Shown here piece after piece: positions 26,516 to 35,876 of a stretch of 64,000 bases of DNA (the first letter of the stretch is position 1; every line of letters begins with the position of its first letter). The notes beneath the pieces were generated by a model. The model worked only from the letters and a program-made list of their open reading frames with translations. It did not search any database and was not told where the DNA came from. Position numbers and translations under genes: made by a program. The stretch comes from JARFQH01 sp963825595 (GTDB lineage: Bacteria > Desulfobacterota > Desulfobacteria > Desulfobacterales > SG8-13): positions 165,386 to 229,385 of the forward strand of contig CAWGUE010000014.1 of assembly GCA_963825595.1 (NCBI GenBank), written 5' to 3'.

Positions 26516-28291
26516 ATGACACTTTGGGTTGTCACCCTACTGCTGATCGTTACCATTGTCTTGCTGATGACCGAAAAGCTGACCGTGGACCTTACGGCGA
26601 TCGGTATTATGGTAACCCTTGTGCTGGCAGGGATCCTGACGCCGCTCGAGGCCGTCAGCGGGTTTGCTTCACCGGCGGTCATCACCGTGGGAGCGATGTT
26701 CATGATCAGCCGGGGCATGATCCGGACCGGAGCTGTGGGATTTATTGGTCAGAAAGTCAATGCATTGTCGCGCGGAAAGACGCATCTGGCCATCCTGGTC
26801 ATCCTGCTGATCGTGGGTATATCATCGGCTTTTATAAACAACACCCCAGTGGTTGTGCTGTTTATCCCCATTGTGCTCAGCTTGAGCTGCGAACTCGGCT
26901 TCAGCCCATCGAAGTTTCTGATTCCGATTTCCTACGCCTCGATTCTGGCAGGGACCTGCACGTTGATCGGAACCTCAACCAACATCATCGTCAGTGATTT
27001 AAGTGCGGCTCATGGCTACGGTGCGATCGGCATGTTCGAACTGGCCCCCGTTGGAATTCCGATCGCGATATTGGGAATAATTTTCCTGATGATCGCCGCT
27101 CCACGGCTGATGCCGAGCCACCGGTCGCCGGTCTGTGAACTCGGTAACAGCGAGAACCGGCGTTATCTGGCGGAATTGGGGATACCCAAGGAAAGTCCGC
27201 TGATCGGACAAGAAGCCAAAGAGGCATTCCAAAAGGACCATCCTTCCCTGGAAGTTCTCGAGCTAATTCGATACTCGCATATCTTCTACCCTGGGCGAGA
27301 CAAGGTTGATATTGCCCCCGATGATCTATTGCTGGTGAAAGGTTCCGCCAGTGAATTGGTTGAAATCATTCAATCGGAGGGGGTAGAGTTACCCCTGCCG
27401 ACGAAAGGCCTCGATTACCAGGGGGGTGAGGATGCATCCTTGGTGGTCGAGCTTATCATACCGCCCCAATCGACACTGATCGGTCAGAGGTTGATGGAGA
27501 CCCGTCTGCAGCGGGATCCAGACATCCATGTCATTGCCATTCAGCGCAGCAACCTGCACTATACCGAAAAAAACATCAATGACATCCGCTTGCGGATCGG
27601 CGATATCCTTCTGATCTGGTGCCCGGAAAGCAAACTCGAAAAATTGCGGGCGGAAGCCGACCTGATTATTGCCGAAGACGTTCATCACGCAATTGTTCAC
27701 AGACGCAAAGCCCCAGCGGCTTTTCTGATTTTTACCGGTCTGGTTGTGGCTGCCAGCACCGGTCTGGCGGATATCATGGTGTGCGCACTGGCCGGAGTGT
27801 TTCTGATGGTCGTTACCGGCTGTCTGCAGCTGCGCGACGCTTACCGCACCCTCCAAGGTAATGTCCTCTTACTGATTGTCGGAACGATTGCCCTTGGAAA
27901 AGCCATGGAAAAATCGGGCGCTTCGCAATATTATGCCGAAGCGTTTCTATCTCTTTTTTCCGGGGCCGACCCTGTATTTGTGCTCGGTGGCCTCATTCTA
28001 CTCACCAGCATCAGTACACAGTTGCTGAGCAACAATGCCACAGCCATCCTGATTCTACCGATTGCCATCTCCTCCGCCGTGGGATTGGGGGTCGATCCAA
28101 AAGCATTTGTCGTTGCCGTTTGTTTCGGTGCCAGTGCCTGTTTTGCAACCCCAATCGGCTACCAGACCAATCTGCTTGTTTACAGCCCCGGCGGATATCG
28201 CTTCAGCGACTACCTCAAACTCGGGATTCCGCTCAACCTACTGGTTCTGCTCCTGGGAACACTTCTGATTCCGGTGTTCTGGCCCTTGTAA
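26516..28291 (+). CDS. SLC13-family permease with two RCK_C domains
   Basis: A 591-residue ion/dicarboxylate or sulfate transporter of the DASS/ArsB-like superfamily. The N-terminal membrane half has the family's INNTPVVVLFIP and GTCTLIGTSTNIIVSDL hairpins. Two cytoplasmic TrkA_C/RCK_C-like domains fill about residues 205-390. The C-terminal membrane half has the matching LLSNNATAILILPIA and CFATPIGYQTNLLVYSPGGY motifs. AAAGG precedes the ATG. Such proteins are common in sulfate reducers and may carry sulfate or other anions, but the substrate is inference. Confidence 0.88.
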   Translation: MTLWVVTLLLIVTIVLLMTEKLTVDLTAIGIMVTLVLAGILTPLEAVSGFASPAVITVGAMFMISRGMIRTGAVGFIGQKVNALSRGKTHLAILVILLIVGISSAFINNTPVVVLFIPIVLSLSCELGFSPSKFLIPISYASILAGTCTLIGTSTNIIVSDLSAAHGYGAIGMFELAPVGIPIAILGIIFLMIAAPRLMPSHRSPVCELGNSENRRYLAELGIPKESPLIGQEAKEAFQKDHPSLEVLELIRYSHIFYPGRDKVDIAPDDLLLVKGSASELVEIIQSEGVELPLPTKGLDYQGGEDASLVVELIIPPQSTLIGQRLMETRLQRDPDIHVIAIQRSNLHYTEKNINDIRLRIGDILLIWCPESKLEKLRAEADLIIAEDVHHAIVHRRKAPAAFLIFTGLVVAASTGLADIMVCALAGVFLMVVTGCLQLRDAYRTLQGNVLLLIVGTIALGKAMEKSGASQYYAEAFLSLFSGADPVFVLGGLILLTSISTQLLSNNATAILILPIAISSAVGLGVDPKAFVVAVCFGASACFATPIGYQTNLLVYSPGGYRFSDYLKLGIPLNLLVLLLGTLLIPVFWPL

Positions 28292-28498
28292 ACACTGGAT
28301 CGGCAATGCTGGTGCCTGGTCCGGCGTGCGCCACCAGTGACCTTCCGTATGCCGAGCGTGATTTCACAAAAAGCCCTCAATCCGTTAACGTCGGACAGCG
28401 AGACGAGAAATTCTATTGAACCATTCAGGGCAGCGGGATCTATCATTTCTGGCGAGCGGAACGAAAGAGTGAAAAATAACTGTTTATCGCACCGCGGG

Positions 28499-29095
28499 TC
28501 AGTCGTTGTGTCTGCCTTTAGAAGGATTGCCGATAGGAGGGGCGGCCGGATTGACCACAGTCGACCGGGGTCTCTTTTTTTTCTTGGGCCGTTTGCGTCG
28601 TTGAGCAAGCTTTTGCTTTGATTTCTCCAGTTTGATTTTAATGTCTTCCTGGTATCGCTGCAAAACAATAAAAATAATGTAATAGCCTGCGATGGCCAAC
28701 GGTAAGCCCAGGACGACACCGCCGACGATCATTGCCCAGACAATTTCCGGAGCTTTCAGGATGAGGTGGTAAGCGGATGAGAAACTGTTGAAGTCCGCCC
28801 AGCTGAAACCCTTCTGGATACCCATTATCCGCGCACCGACCAGATAGGTTAAACTGTAGATGACCGGAGCCGTTGCCGCATTGGTAAACCACACGGCAAT
28901 GGCGGCAGATATCTTGTTCCATTTAAACAATGACGCCAGTGGCACGGCGATGACGGTATGCAGTCCAATGAACGGCGTCATGCCGACAAAAAGGCCCAGT
29001 GAAAATCCCAGCGCAATCTCCCGTGGTTGCCCTCGAATTTTTAGGAAGCGTTTGTAAGCTTTGTAAAGTGGTGAAAGGAACCGGTTATCTTTCAT
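28499..29095 (-). CDS. DUF2062-domain membrane protein
   Basis: A 198-residue protein with the DUF2062 hallmark near the N-terminus (GFSLGLFVGMTPFIGLHTVIA). It has a W-F-T-N-A-A-T-A-P loop, two to four membrane segments and a strongly basic C-terminal tail (KLAQRRKRPKKKKRPRS). The function of the family is unknown. No operon partner is close; the nearest gene ends 207 bases away. Confidence 0.85.
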   Translation of the reverse strand: MKDNRFLSPLYKAYKRFLKIRGQPREIALGFSLGLFVGMTPFIGLHTVIAVPLASLFKWNKISAAIAVWFTNAATAPVIYSLTYLVGARIMGIQKGFSWADFNSFSSAYHLILKAPEIVWAMIVGGVVLGLPLAIAGYYIIFIVLQRYQEDIKIKLEKSKQKLAQRRKRPKKKKRPRSTVVNPAAPPIGNPSKGRHND

Positions 29096-29535
29096 CGCCG
29101 GTGATTGGAGGATAATTTTCTGTTCATTTATGGGTTACGCTGACCAATGCTAACGGATTCCGCTTACAGGGTAAATCGATGGTAACCCCCCGAATGTCTT
29201 GCGACGCGGAACAGAGCCATCTTTTTAGTCGGCCAATCAATTGAAACGCTTTTGTATAGCAGAGATAGCATCAAATTGAAACGGGGGATAGCAATATTTA
29301 TTGGATTTCGTGTCGCGGGAAATAAAAATTGGATCGCTGGATTCGCCGGTCGGCTTTCTTAACTGTGGGACCCTGACGAGATCTTCGTGGGACGATCAAA
29401 TGGGTCAAAGATGTGCGACCTATTCGAACATATGAATGCAACACGATTCTTTCTTTAGGTTGCCGAACGCAAGAATTCGAGCCCAAGAATCTGCCGCCGC
29501 CTGGTCATCTCTTCCGCTACGGAAATCACGAAGAC
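29096..29535. other. Intergenic region, no gene seen
   Basis: About 440 AT-rich bases between the DUF2062 start and a dispersed repeat. No open frame with coding character and no clear RNA structure was found. It should contain the promoter of the minus-strand DUF2062 gene. Confidence 0.4.
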
Positions 29536-29664
29536 GCCCCGTCTGATCGATTCTTCTTTGTCGGTCGCCACCCGCAGGCCCACTCACGTATGTCGATGAC
29601 GCGAGACGAAGGCGCAACACCGGGGCTTGTCCGCCCGCCTGAGGCGGCTAAACCTCTGGAGGAT
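29536..29664 (-). repeat. Dispersed hairpin-rich repeat, copy 1
   Basis: Read on the minus strand this segment matches 46105-46268 closely. It starts ATCCTCCAGAGGTTTA, continues with a CCGCCTCAGGCGG palindrome and GACAAG, then ACATACGTGAGT, CTGCGGGT, GCGACC and ACAAAGAA. It lies 108 bases after the selD stop codon. Copy 2 has an extra internal unit. The match was made by eye; the family size elsewhere in the genome is unknown. Confidence 0.75.
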
Positions 29665-29771
29665 CGGGCGAGACATTTTTTGAGATGGCTTCTGAGTAAG
29701 AGCGACAATCGTCGCATTGAGCGGACACTTGACGGGGATGTCATGCTGGAACCGTCTGGGTGCGCACCGGG

Positions 29772-30833
29772 TCACTTTATGATCAAAAGGGCTTCTTCTT
29801 CCGGTTTGTCTACCCGTCCAATCAGGCAAGCCGCCCCAACCCCCTGCCGGTGAAGGGCGTTGACAAGCTTCCATGCCTGTTGTTCCGGTAAGGCAACCAG
29901 TAACCCGCCGCTGGTTTGGGGGTCAAAAAAGATCTCGACATGCCATGCCGGTAAATTTTTTTCAAACCGCATACGTTTTTCGACCAATTGCCGGTTTTGA
30001 GAATTCACGCCGGTCGATACGCCTCTTTTATACATCTCCAGGGCTTCTTTCATGTATGGCACGGCCTCCATGGAAATTTCCAGGCGCACCCGTGATCCGC
30101 GGGCCATTTCAAACGCATGTCCGGCAAGCCCAAACCCAGTAATGTCCGTTGCGGCGTGAATATCGAAACGCTGCATGATTTCGGCCGCAACCCGGTTCAG
30201 GTCGGTGATCGTTGCGATGCATTCGTCCAGCGCAGTGGTCGAAACCCACCCTTTCAGATTGGCGTTAAAGATGACGCCACTGCCGATGGGTTTGGTCAGC
30301 ACTAGTGAATCACCAGGTCGAGCGCCAGCATTGGTCCAATACTTTTGAGGGTGCACGATACCGGTCACAGATAAGCCGAATTTTGGTTCATCATCGTCGA
30401 TCGTATGGCCACCGGCAAGGACTGCCCCGGCTTCCGTGATTTTTGTCAATCCGCCGGCCACGATTTGATGGAGGATTTCGGGGTCGAGTTTTTTGGAAGG
30501 AAAGCCGGCCAGGTTTAAACAGGTGATCGGTCGACCTCCCATAGCGTATACATCGCTGAGAGCATTGGCGGCTGCGATTTGTCCGAAGACAAAGGGATCA
30601 TTCACCGGGGGGGTGATAAAATCCGCGGTCGTGATGATGGCGATTTCGTCGGTCAGACGATAAATGCCGGCATCATCATTGGTTTCATACCCCACCAGAA
30701 GATTCGGATCCTGGTTTGCCGGCAGCTTTGCGAGCATTTCATTCAGTCCGACCGGACTGATTTTCGCCGCTCAGCCACAGGTCTTGGAAAGACTCAGCAA
30801 AGTCGGTTTCTGCAAATGTTTAAGAAGGTTCAT
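29772..30833 (-). CDS. selD: Selenide, water dikinase SelD, itself a selenoprotein
   Basis: SelD makes selenophosphate from selenide and ATP, the selenium donor for Sec-tRNA. The gene is 353 residues long when the in-frame TGA at codon 21 (30773-30771) is read as Sec. The leader ends LSKTCG-U-AAKISP, the known active-site motif where Cys or Sec occurs. The start ATG at 30833 has GAGGA six bases upstream. Downstream are VGYETNDDAGIYRL, the YAMGG segment and GGHTIDDDEPKFGL. Without Sec the protein would appear to start at about residue 33 and lack its catalytic residue. The TGA is followed by a SECIS-like hairpin. Confidence 0.95.
30743..30773 (-). promoter_or_regulatory. UGA codon and SECIS-like hairpin of selD
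   Basis: After the TGA (30773-30771, minus strand) a 7-bp stem, TCAGTCC (30760-30754) with GGACTGA (30749-30743), encloses the loop GGTC. The loop begins 18 bases after the TGA and starts with GG, recalling the GGUC core of the E. coli fdhF SECIS loop. Spacing agrees with the hairpin at 19924-19954. Confidence 0.8.
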
Positions 30834-31193
30834 GGAATGTCCTCGTCGTTTATACCGCTTTTCAAAAATAAATTCCGAAACACGGAAGGGTGGTATAAGT
30901 GGTTGTAGATAAAAACCTTCGAATAACGGAACGATTTTTGACAACCTCTACATCAAATCGTATCCGCCAGGCGCGCTGATCCGAATTTGATATATTGAAA
31001 AATTAAATCGGAGGCATAGAATATATCGATCACAGCGACTCTGTCAAACGTTCATTTTGGGGATATGACTTACCAGCGGCCAAGGCCCAGCGAGTTTTCC
31101 AGGGTGCAATTGAAGAGGGCAAGATTTTCGGATGGCGGTGCGCATGGCTCCTGAGGAATGCGAAATGGTGAAACAGTGCCAAGGCGTGGAAGT
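30834..31193. other. Intergenic region upstream of selD
   Basis: 360 bases between selD and the HD-domain gene, both on the minus strand. On the plus strand there is TTGACA near 30938 with a poor -10 (TATCCG), a CGGAGG at 31009-31014, and a protein-like stretch in two frames discussed as a finding. No firm gene can be called. Confidence 0.35.
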
Positions 31194-32363
31194 TTATGTC
31201 GTGCTGATGCCAGAAGCGCTGATCCCTTTTACGTAGTAGAGGGGATCGTTTAAAAAACTGAAAAAAATGACAATGAATGCAATTGATGCTTCGATCATCA
31301 AGGCTTTATCCATGTAAAGACGAGCGAGTTGCTGATCTCGCAGGTCTCCGGATGTTTGGCCGAAATAAGAAGAAAACAGCCCGTCTAATTTCCAGGTGGT
31401 GTTCGGTTCGGTGACCATATCCGTGCGGCCGCCGTAACAGTAAGCCATGGCCTCCATCAGGAGAGGGCGTTGGATGATCGGATCACGCTGGTGGTAACCC
31501 AGAAGGTGAAGCAGTGTCCGCTGGGCTTCAAGCAGGCTGGCGTCGGATAGTGCGTTGAAAAGAGCCGTTGCCGATGGGTTGTCCTTGATATCGACCATCT
31601 GCCTTACCAGCGACAGGATAACGGCATTTTTAAAGAGTTGATACAGGCGTTTGGACCCGTTTAAGGCTGCCGTCGGCGGATGCTCGGTTTTCGGTCGGTA
31701 ACCGGAGTAGTTGCTGACAAAAAGGATTTGGAAGATTGCTTGGAAAAAGTCGACGTCATCAATGGGATCCTGAAGATCGATACGCAAGTCGAGTGTGTTG
31801 TCCAACCGATCGGCGAGCTTGACCTCAATCAGGTCCGGTGCCTGGCGGGATTTTTCGAGCAGGCGGCCGATGTATTGATAATAGTTTTCACTCTTAAGGC
31901 GGGTAAGGTATTGGAGCCTTTCGACAAGGCTGGTTTCGTTTTCGGTTTCCAAACCAGAGAGGAGGTTGGACAGCTGTTCCTCCAACTCGCGCCAGCGCTG
32001 TTTTTCGAATTTGAGCGGCTCGATGTCTTCCAAAGTATCGTGGAAAAGAGCACTCAGAAGCGACACCAGGTTGATGGTTTCTTGCGCGCGTGCATAATGC
32101 GCGGCGGTCCTTAGAGGATGCAGCACGGCCATCGGGCCAAGGCGACGGCGTTTTTGGCTGTAAACGTTGAAAAGATAGCCGAGTGCCTCCATTATGATGC
32201 TTCGTTGCTCTCGATCGGTTTGATCGCCATGATTATCGGAGCCCAGCTTTTTTTCACCGATGATAAACAGGAGAACATTGTAACGGTTCAGAGAGGTCGC
32301 ACTCAAATTGTAATTCAGGACGGAAGAAAGCCTCAGAAATTCCTTAAAATCATATAGGGGCAT
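31194..32363 (-). CDS. RSH-like HD-domain protein with C-terminal membrane segment
   Basis: A 389-residue protein whose middle resembles the hydrolase half of RelA/SpoT. His82 lies in LHPLRTAAHYA, His108-Asp109 in ALFHDTLED, and the distal Asp185 in VKLADRLDNTLDL. This H...HD...D set is complete, so metal-dependent phosphohydrolase activity (possibly on ppGpp or another nucleotide) is plausible. There is no synthetase, TGS or ACT domain. A hydrophobic segment near residues 355-372 (SIAFIVIFFSFL) may tether it to the membrane. AAGGGAA precedes the ATG. Function is inferred, not known. Confidence 0.75.
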   Translation of the reverse strand: MPLYDFKEFLRLSSVLNYNLSATSLNRYNVLLFIIGEKKLGSDNHGDQTDREQRSIIMEALGYLFNVYSQKRRRLGPMAVLHPLRTAAHYARAQETINLVSLLSALFHDTLEDIEPLKFEKQRWRELEEQLSNLLSGLETENETSLVERLQYLTRLKSENYYQYIGRLLEKSRQAPDLIEVKLADRLDNTLDLRIDLQDPIDDVDFFQAIFQILFVSNYSGYRPKTEHPPTAALNGSKRLYQLFKNAVILSLVRQMVDIKDNPSATALFNALSDASLLEAQRTLLHLLGYHQRDPIIQRPLLMEAMAYCYGGRTDMVTEPNTTWKLDGLFSSYFGQTSGDLRDQQLARLYMDKALMIEASIAFIVIFFSFLNDPLYYVKGISASGISTT

Positions 32364-32597
32364 AAAATTCCCTTGTTTTGTGGGGTGCCGGTAGCGAGAT
32401 AATTGAACAATTCGTAATCATTTTGATCTCAAACGAGTGGTGAGCCTGGTCACGCAGCTAAAACAAACGCTGGTAATCCAGTCAAGGCTTCACTGGAGTG
32501 GAGGGATTTTTCACACACGTCCTTTTTATAGTGATTCGTTCGAAGACGATCCGGGTTATGAGGCGCCGATCGCCGTGAGATCGGGAGCTGATTGCTT

Positions 32598-33143
32598 TTA
32601 CCTCTGATCGGGTGTCATTTCCGAATCCGTCGTGGTGGCCTGCTTACCGGCCTCAATGGCTCGGTCTGCAGCCGATTGGGCCGATTCTTGTGCGCTCTGG
32701 GCTTTTTGACGTGCAGCTTGGGCTTCAGCCTCCAGCCTTAACGTCGTGGCTTTGTTGCGCTGCATCCTCCGTATATTGGTATTGGCCTGTTTTCGAAAGG
32801 CGTCGGCTTTATTTTGCGCTGCCTCAGCACTGGCCTCGGCGTCGGTAGCGCGCTGGCTGGCTTCCTGGGCTTTGACGCGAGCATTAATCGCTTTTTGATT
32901 GGCGGCCTTGGTTTCAAGCTGTTTCTTTAAAGCCATTTTTTCCTCTTCAATGGCATTTAATTCGGCATCGGTTCGCGGACGATAATTTAAAACATCCTGA
33001 CCCCGGGCATTTGGCGGGGGCGGTGTTTCGGTGATGTGCGTGACGCCCTGGGCATCTGTCCACGTGTAAAGTCTCCCGGCCGGGCACAATGTCGCAAATG
33101 CCAGCAGGACGATGATGAGGGTTGTCCATAGTAACGGCTTCAT
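32598..33143 (-). CDS. DUF4124-domain exported coiled-coil protein
   Basis: A 181-residue protein with a signal peptide (LLWTTLIIVLLAFATLCPA) followed at once by a DUF4124 domain (LYTWTDAQGVTHITETPP). The remainder is an Ala/Gln/Lys-rich coiled coil of about 110 residues. The ATG at 33143 with GGTGA upstream is preferred to the in-frame GTG 33152. DUF4124 proteins are periplasmic and uncharacterised. Confidence 0.8.
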   Translation of the reverse strand: MKPLLWTTLIIVLLAFATLCPAGRLYTWTDAQGVTHITETPPPPNARGQDVLNYRPRTDAELNAIEEEKMALKKQLETKAANQKAINARVKAQEASQRATDAEASAEAAQNKADAFRKQANTNIRRMQRNKATTLRLEAEAQAARQKAQSAQESAQSAADRAIEAGKQATTTDSEMTPDQR

Positions 33144-33202
33144 GAATATCACCGAGTCGGATCCTTTGTGTTTTTTAGGTTTAAAGAGGCTCCTTATGAA
33201 AC

Positions 33203-33874
33203 CTATTGTTTAGAAGTGAAAATGTCAAACCGGGGATGCATCTGAATCATCAACACCATTGATTTTTCATCCGTGGCATTCAGAATGTTTTTCTTTATGG
33301 AAATTCGAAAACGAGACTCGAGTCGCTTGAAAAATTCGGTCAAGGTTCGGCGCATCTCTTCCACCAGTATAATCGTGCCCTCGGGCTTCAGATGCTTGTC
33401 GAACAGCGTTGACAACTGATCGATGTCCTCGTCTTTATAAACGATTTCCGATCCGACAATGATGTCGAATTCTCCTTCCAGGCGCGGATTATTCCAATCG
33501 AGTTGCGCGACGTTCAGGTTCCCACACCCGTTGATATGAGCATTGGCGCGGGCGAAATTGAGGGCATGGGCATTGTAGTCGGTCAATGTGACATCGTGGC
33601 CGTTGCTGGCAGCTACGATGCCCACCAACCCGAGCCCGGAGCCGATTTCAAGAATCCGTTGACCCTTTTCCACCGGCATGCGACTTAAGTGAACGGCCAG
33701 TACGACACCGGCCTGCCAGATCTTGGCCCAGAGGGGGAAATCTTGCAGGGGGTTCTCCGGATCGATGAAGCGGTCAATCGATTCCGGTACCAGGAAAGAA
33801 TAGGGTTGGCCGTCGATGACGATTTCACGAAGCTCGGTTTGATAGTTGCGGTTGAATTGCTCGATCGAAAACAT
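33203..33874 (-). CDS. Class I SAM-dependent methyltransferase (METTL21/Methyltransf_16-like)
   Basis: A 223-residue methyltransferase with motif I ILEIGSGLGLVGI, the acidic loop TLTDYNAHAL and a motif IV-like IVGSEIVYKDED. These features, with the LVEEMRRTLTEFFKRL segment, place it near the lysine/protein N-methyltransferase group METTL21/16. The target is unknown. It lies 23 bases downstream of the aarF gene on the same strand and is likely co-transcribed. Confidence 0.83.
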   Translation of the reverse strand: MFSIEQFNRNYQTELREIVIDGQPYSFLVPESIDRFIDPENPLQDFPLWAKIWQAGVVLAVHLSRMPVEKGQRILEIGSGLGLVGIVAASNGHDVTLTDYNAHALNFARANAHINGCGNLNVAQLDWNNPRLEGEFDIIVGSEIVYKDEDIDQLSTLFDKHLKPEGTIILVEEMRRTLTEFFKRLESRFRISIKKNILNATDEKSMVLMIQMHPRFDIFTSKQ

Positions 33875-33897
33875 ATCCGTTTCCGTTGGGGGTGTGA

Positions 33898-35598
33898 TTA
33901 CAATTTTCCGGATCGCATGATCGAGATAATCAGCCAGAATCCCAAAACCGTGGCCATAGTATAGCCCATCAATCCCAGCAGAGAAGTAATCGAAATAGTG
34001 TGAACACCGAATACGTTTACGGTAAACTCAATGACTTTCTGTGAAGAATTCATTATCAGTGATCCAGCGATAACCGATGCGCTGATGATGATGCCCACCG
34101 TTAACCGGTTTATACCTTTTTCGATTTTGGCATCAAGCTGCTGAAATCCGCTATGCCAGATTTCCAAACGGTGTTTTCCGCTTGCCGCGGCCCGCAGAAG
34201 ATCGTGGACAAACTTAGGCATCATGCGCATATAGCCGCCCATACGGCGGGCTTCATTTCCGGCGTTGCGCAGTATTTTCTGAGCGTCGTAACCCCGCTCA
34301 AGCAGCTTGCGGGCATATGGCCGAGTGACTTCAAGAATACTGGCATCACTGCCGAGAATTTTTCCCAGCGCTTCTGTCTGGATAAAGGTTTTCAGAAGCA
34401 GCAACATGTTGCGGGGCAAACGAATGCGATATTTCAGAACCAGCTGCATGACCTGGTCGTATACATCTCTGACGGAAATGGTTTGCAGAGTCCGGCCGTA
34501 AAACGGTTCGCTGATGTCCTTCAAATCCGTACGAAAGGCCCGCAGGTCCAATGTTTCGGCGTCGATCAGGCCGGCCCCTTCAAAAGCCTCCATGATTAAG
34601 TCATAATCGTGTTCGGCATATCCTAAAAATATGTTGGCGATCTGCATCATCGTTTCTTCATCGAGGTATCCGGTGATTCCGAAGTCTACCAGGCTCACCC
34701 GGCCGTCAAACATGACAATCGTGTTCCCAGGATGGGGATCGGCGTGGAACAGGCCGAAATCCATCAGTTGGCGCGAAAAAGAGCGCAATCCGATCATAGC
34801 GATTTCTTTCGGATCGATCCCGTTCGCCTTTATCTCGTCCACCTGATCCATTTTTATGCCGTCGATATGTTCCATCGTCAGGACGGAGCGGGCGGTATGG
34901 TTCCAGTAAACTTGCGGGATGTAGAGATCATCCGACCCCTTGAAATTGGCGCTAAAGCGTTCGATATTGCCCCCTTCGGTGTACATATCCAGTTCCCTGA
35001 AAATGTTTCTTTCGAACTCTTTCACCAGGTTGACCGCGCCGATCATTCGGCCGATTTCAAAGGAGCGTTCGATCTTTTCTGCAAAATAGAACATCAAACG
35101 GATGTCTTCACGAATTTTTTTTTCGATCCCAGGCCGGATAACCTTGACGGCAACCTTTTCTCCGGTTCTCAGTTTGGCGAGATGAACTTGGGCCACAGAT
35201 GCCGCCGCCAGGGAATCCGATATGAATTCGACAAAAACCTCCGACAGGGGCTGCCCGAGCTCTCTTTCGATCACGGTTTTGATTTCATCATAGGGAATCG
35301 GTGGAATTCGATCCTGAAGCTTCTTCAACTCCTCGATGTACTCGGGTGGAAAGAGATCGGCCCGCGTGCTCATAAGCTGCCCCAGTTTGATGAAACTGGG
35401 GCCGAGGTCTTCGAGAACCCGCCGGAGTCGGGCAGGCGACAGATAGACAGAATTTGATCTGGATGCGGTGAGGGTGAGCCTGCTGCGAAAAACTGTGCGA
35501 TCCAGAATATCACCGAAGCCGTGTTTCGCTAATATCCTTGTAATTCCTGCGAGCCTTTTAAAGCCCTGAACTCTATGGGTGCTCCTGGAAAAATTCAT
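33898..35598 (-). CDS. ubiB: ABC1/UbiB (AarF) family atypical kinase
   Basis: A 566-residue UbiB-family ATPase/kinase. It has the KxGQ motif (FIKLGQLMSTRADLFPPEY), the Ala-rich nucleotide loop (AAASVAQVHLA), the ion-pair lysine in KVAVKVIRPG, HADPHPGN in the catalytic loop and VDFGITG (DFG). Two C-terminal membrane helices (about 500-560) complete the usual form. UbiB proteins support quinone lipid biosynthesis. The ATG at 35598 follows AAAGGGGA; the frame is open further upstream. Confidence 0.92.
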   Translation of the reverse strand: MNFSRSTHRVQGFKRLAGITRILAKHGFGDILDRTVFRSRLTLTASRSNSVYLSPARLRRVLEDLGPSFIKLGQLMSTRADLFPPEYIEELKKLQDRIPPIPYDEIKTVIERELGQPLSEVFVEFISDSLAAASVAQVHLAKLRTGEKVAVKVIRPGIEKKIREDIRLMFYFAEKIERSFEIGRMIGAVNLVKEFERNIFRELDMYTEGGNIERFSANFKGSDDLYIPQVYWNHTARSVLTMEHIDGIKMDQVDEIKANGIDPKEIAMIGLRSFSRQLMDFGLFHADPHPGNTIVMFDGRVSLVDFGITGYLDEETMMQIANIFLGYAEHDYDLIMEAFEGAGLIDAETLDLRAFRTDLKDISEPFYGRTLQTISVRDVYDQVMQLVLKYRIRLPRNMLLLLKTFIQTEALGKILGSDASILEVTRPYARKLLERGYDAQKILRNAGNEARRMGGYMRMMPKFVHDLLRAAASGKHRLEIWHSGFQQLDAKIEKGINRLTVGIIISASVIAGSLIMNSSQKVIEFTVNVFGVHTISITSLLGLMGYTMATVLGFWLIISIMRSGKL

Positions 35599-35876
35599 TC
35601 CCCTTTCCTTTGGCTTTATAGAATCTATCGGCAACCACCCGGTCAACCCTCTGCCGCTTTTGCCGCCTTCGTCGGTCCGGGTGTGACGGTCGTCAGCGGC
35701 TGTATTACCGCATGTGGGGATATCAGAGAAGCCACTGAACTTGCAGGTCCGCTAACGCTGTTAGGCCTTCGTTCAGCAATGATGAAATATTGGAGCCGGG
35801 GTAACTCGTGGGCGCGAGTATTTTGTCATAGGTCTTTCAAACGTGCACGGTGATCTATATCGACGAACAACAGTGA

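Noticed and set aside
26311..26997. 228-residue open frame on the plus strand
   Set aside because: Overlaps the SLC13 permease start in another frame and shows no motif; the permease has the ribosome-binding site and family match.
29772..30737. SelD starting at the ATG at 30737
   Set aside because: It would remove the conserved catalytic CG-U-AAK motif. The upstream in-frame ATG at 30833 has a good ribosome-binding site.
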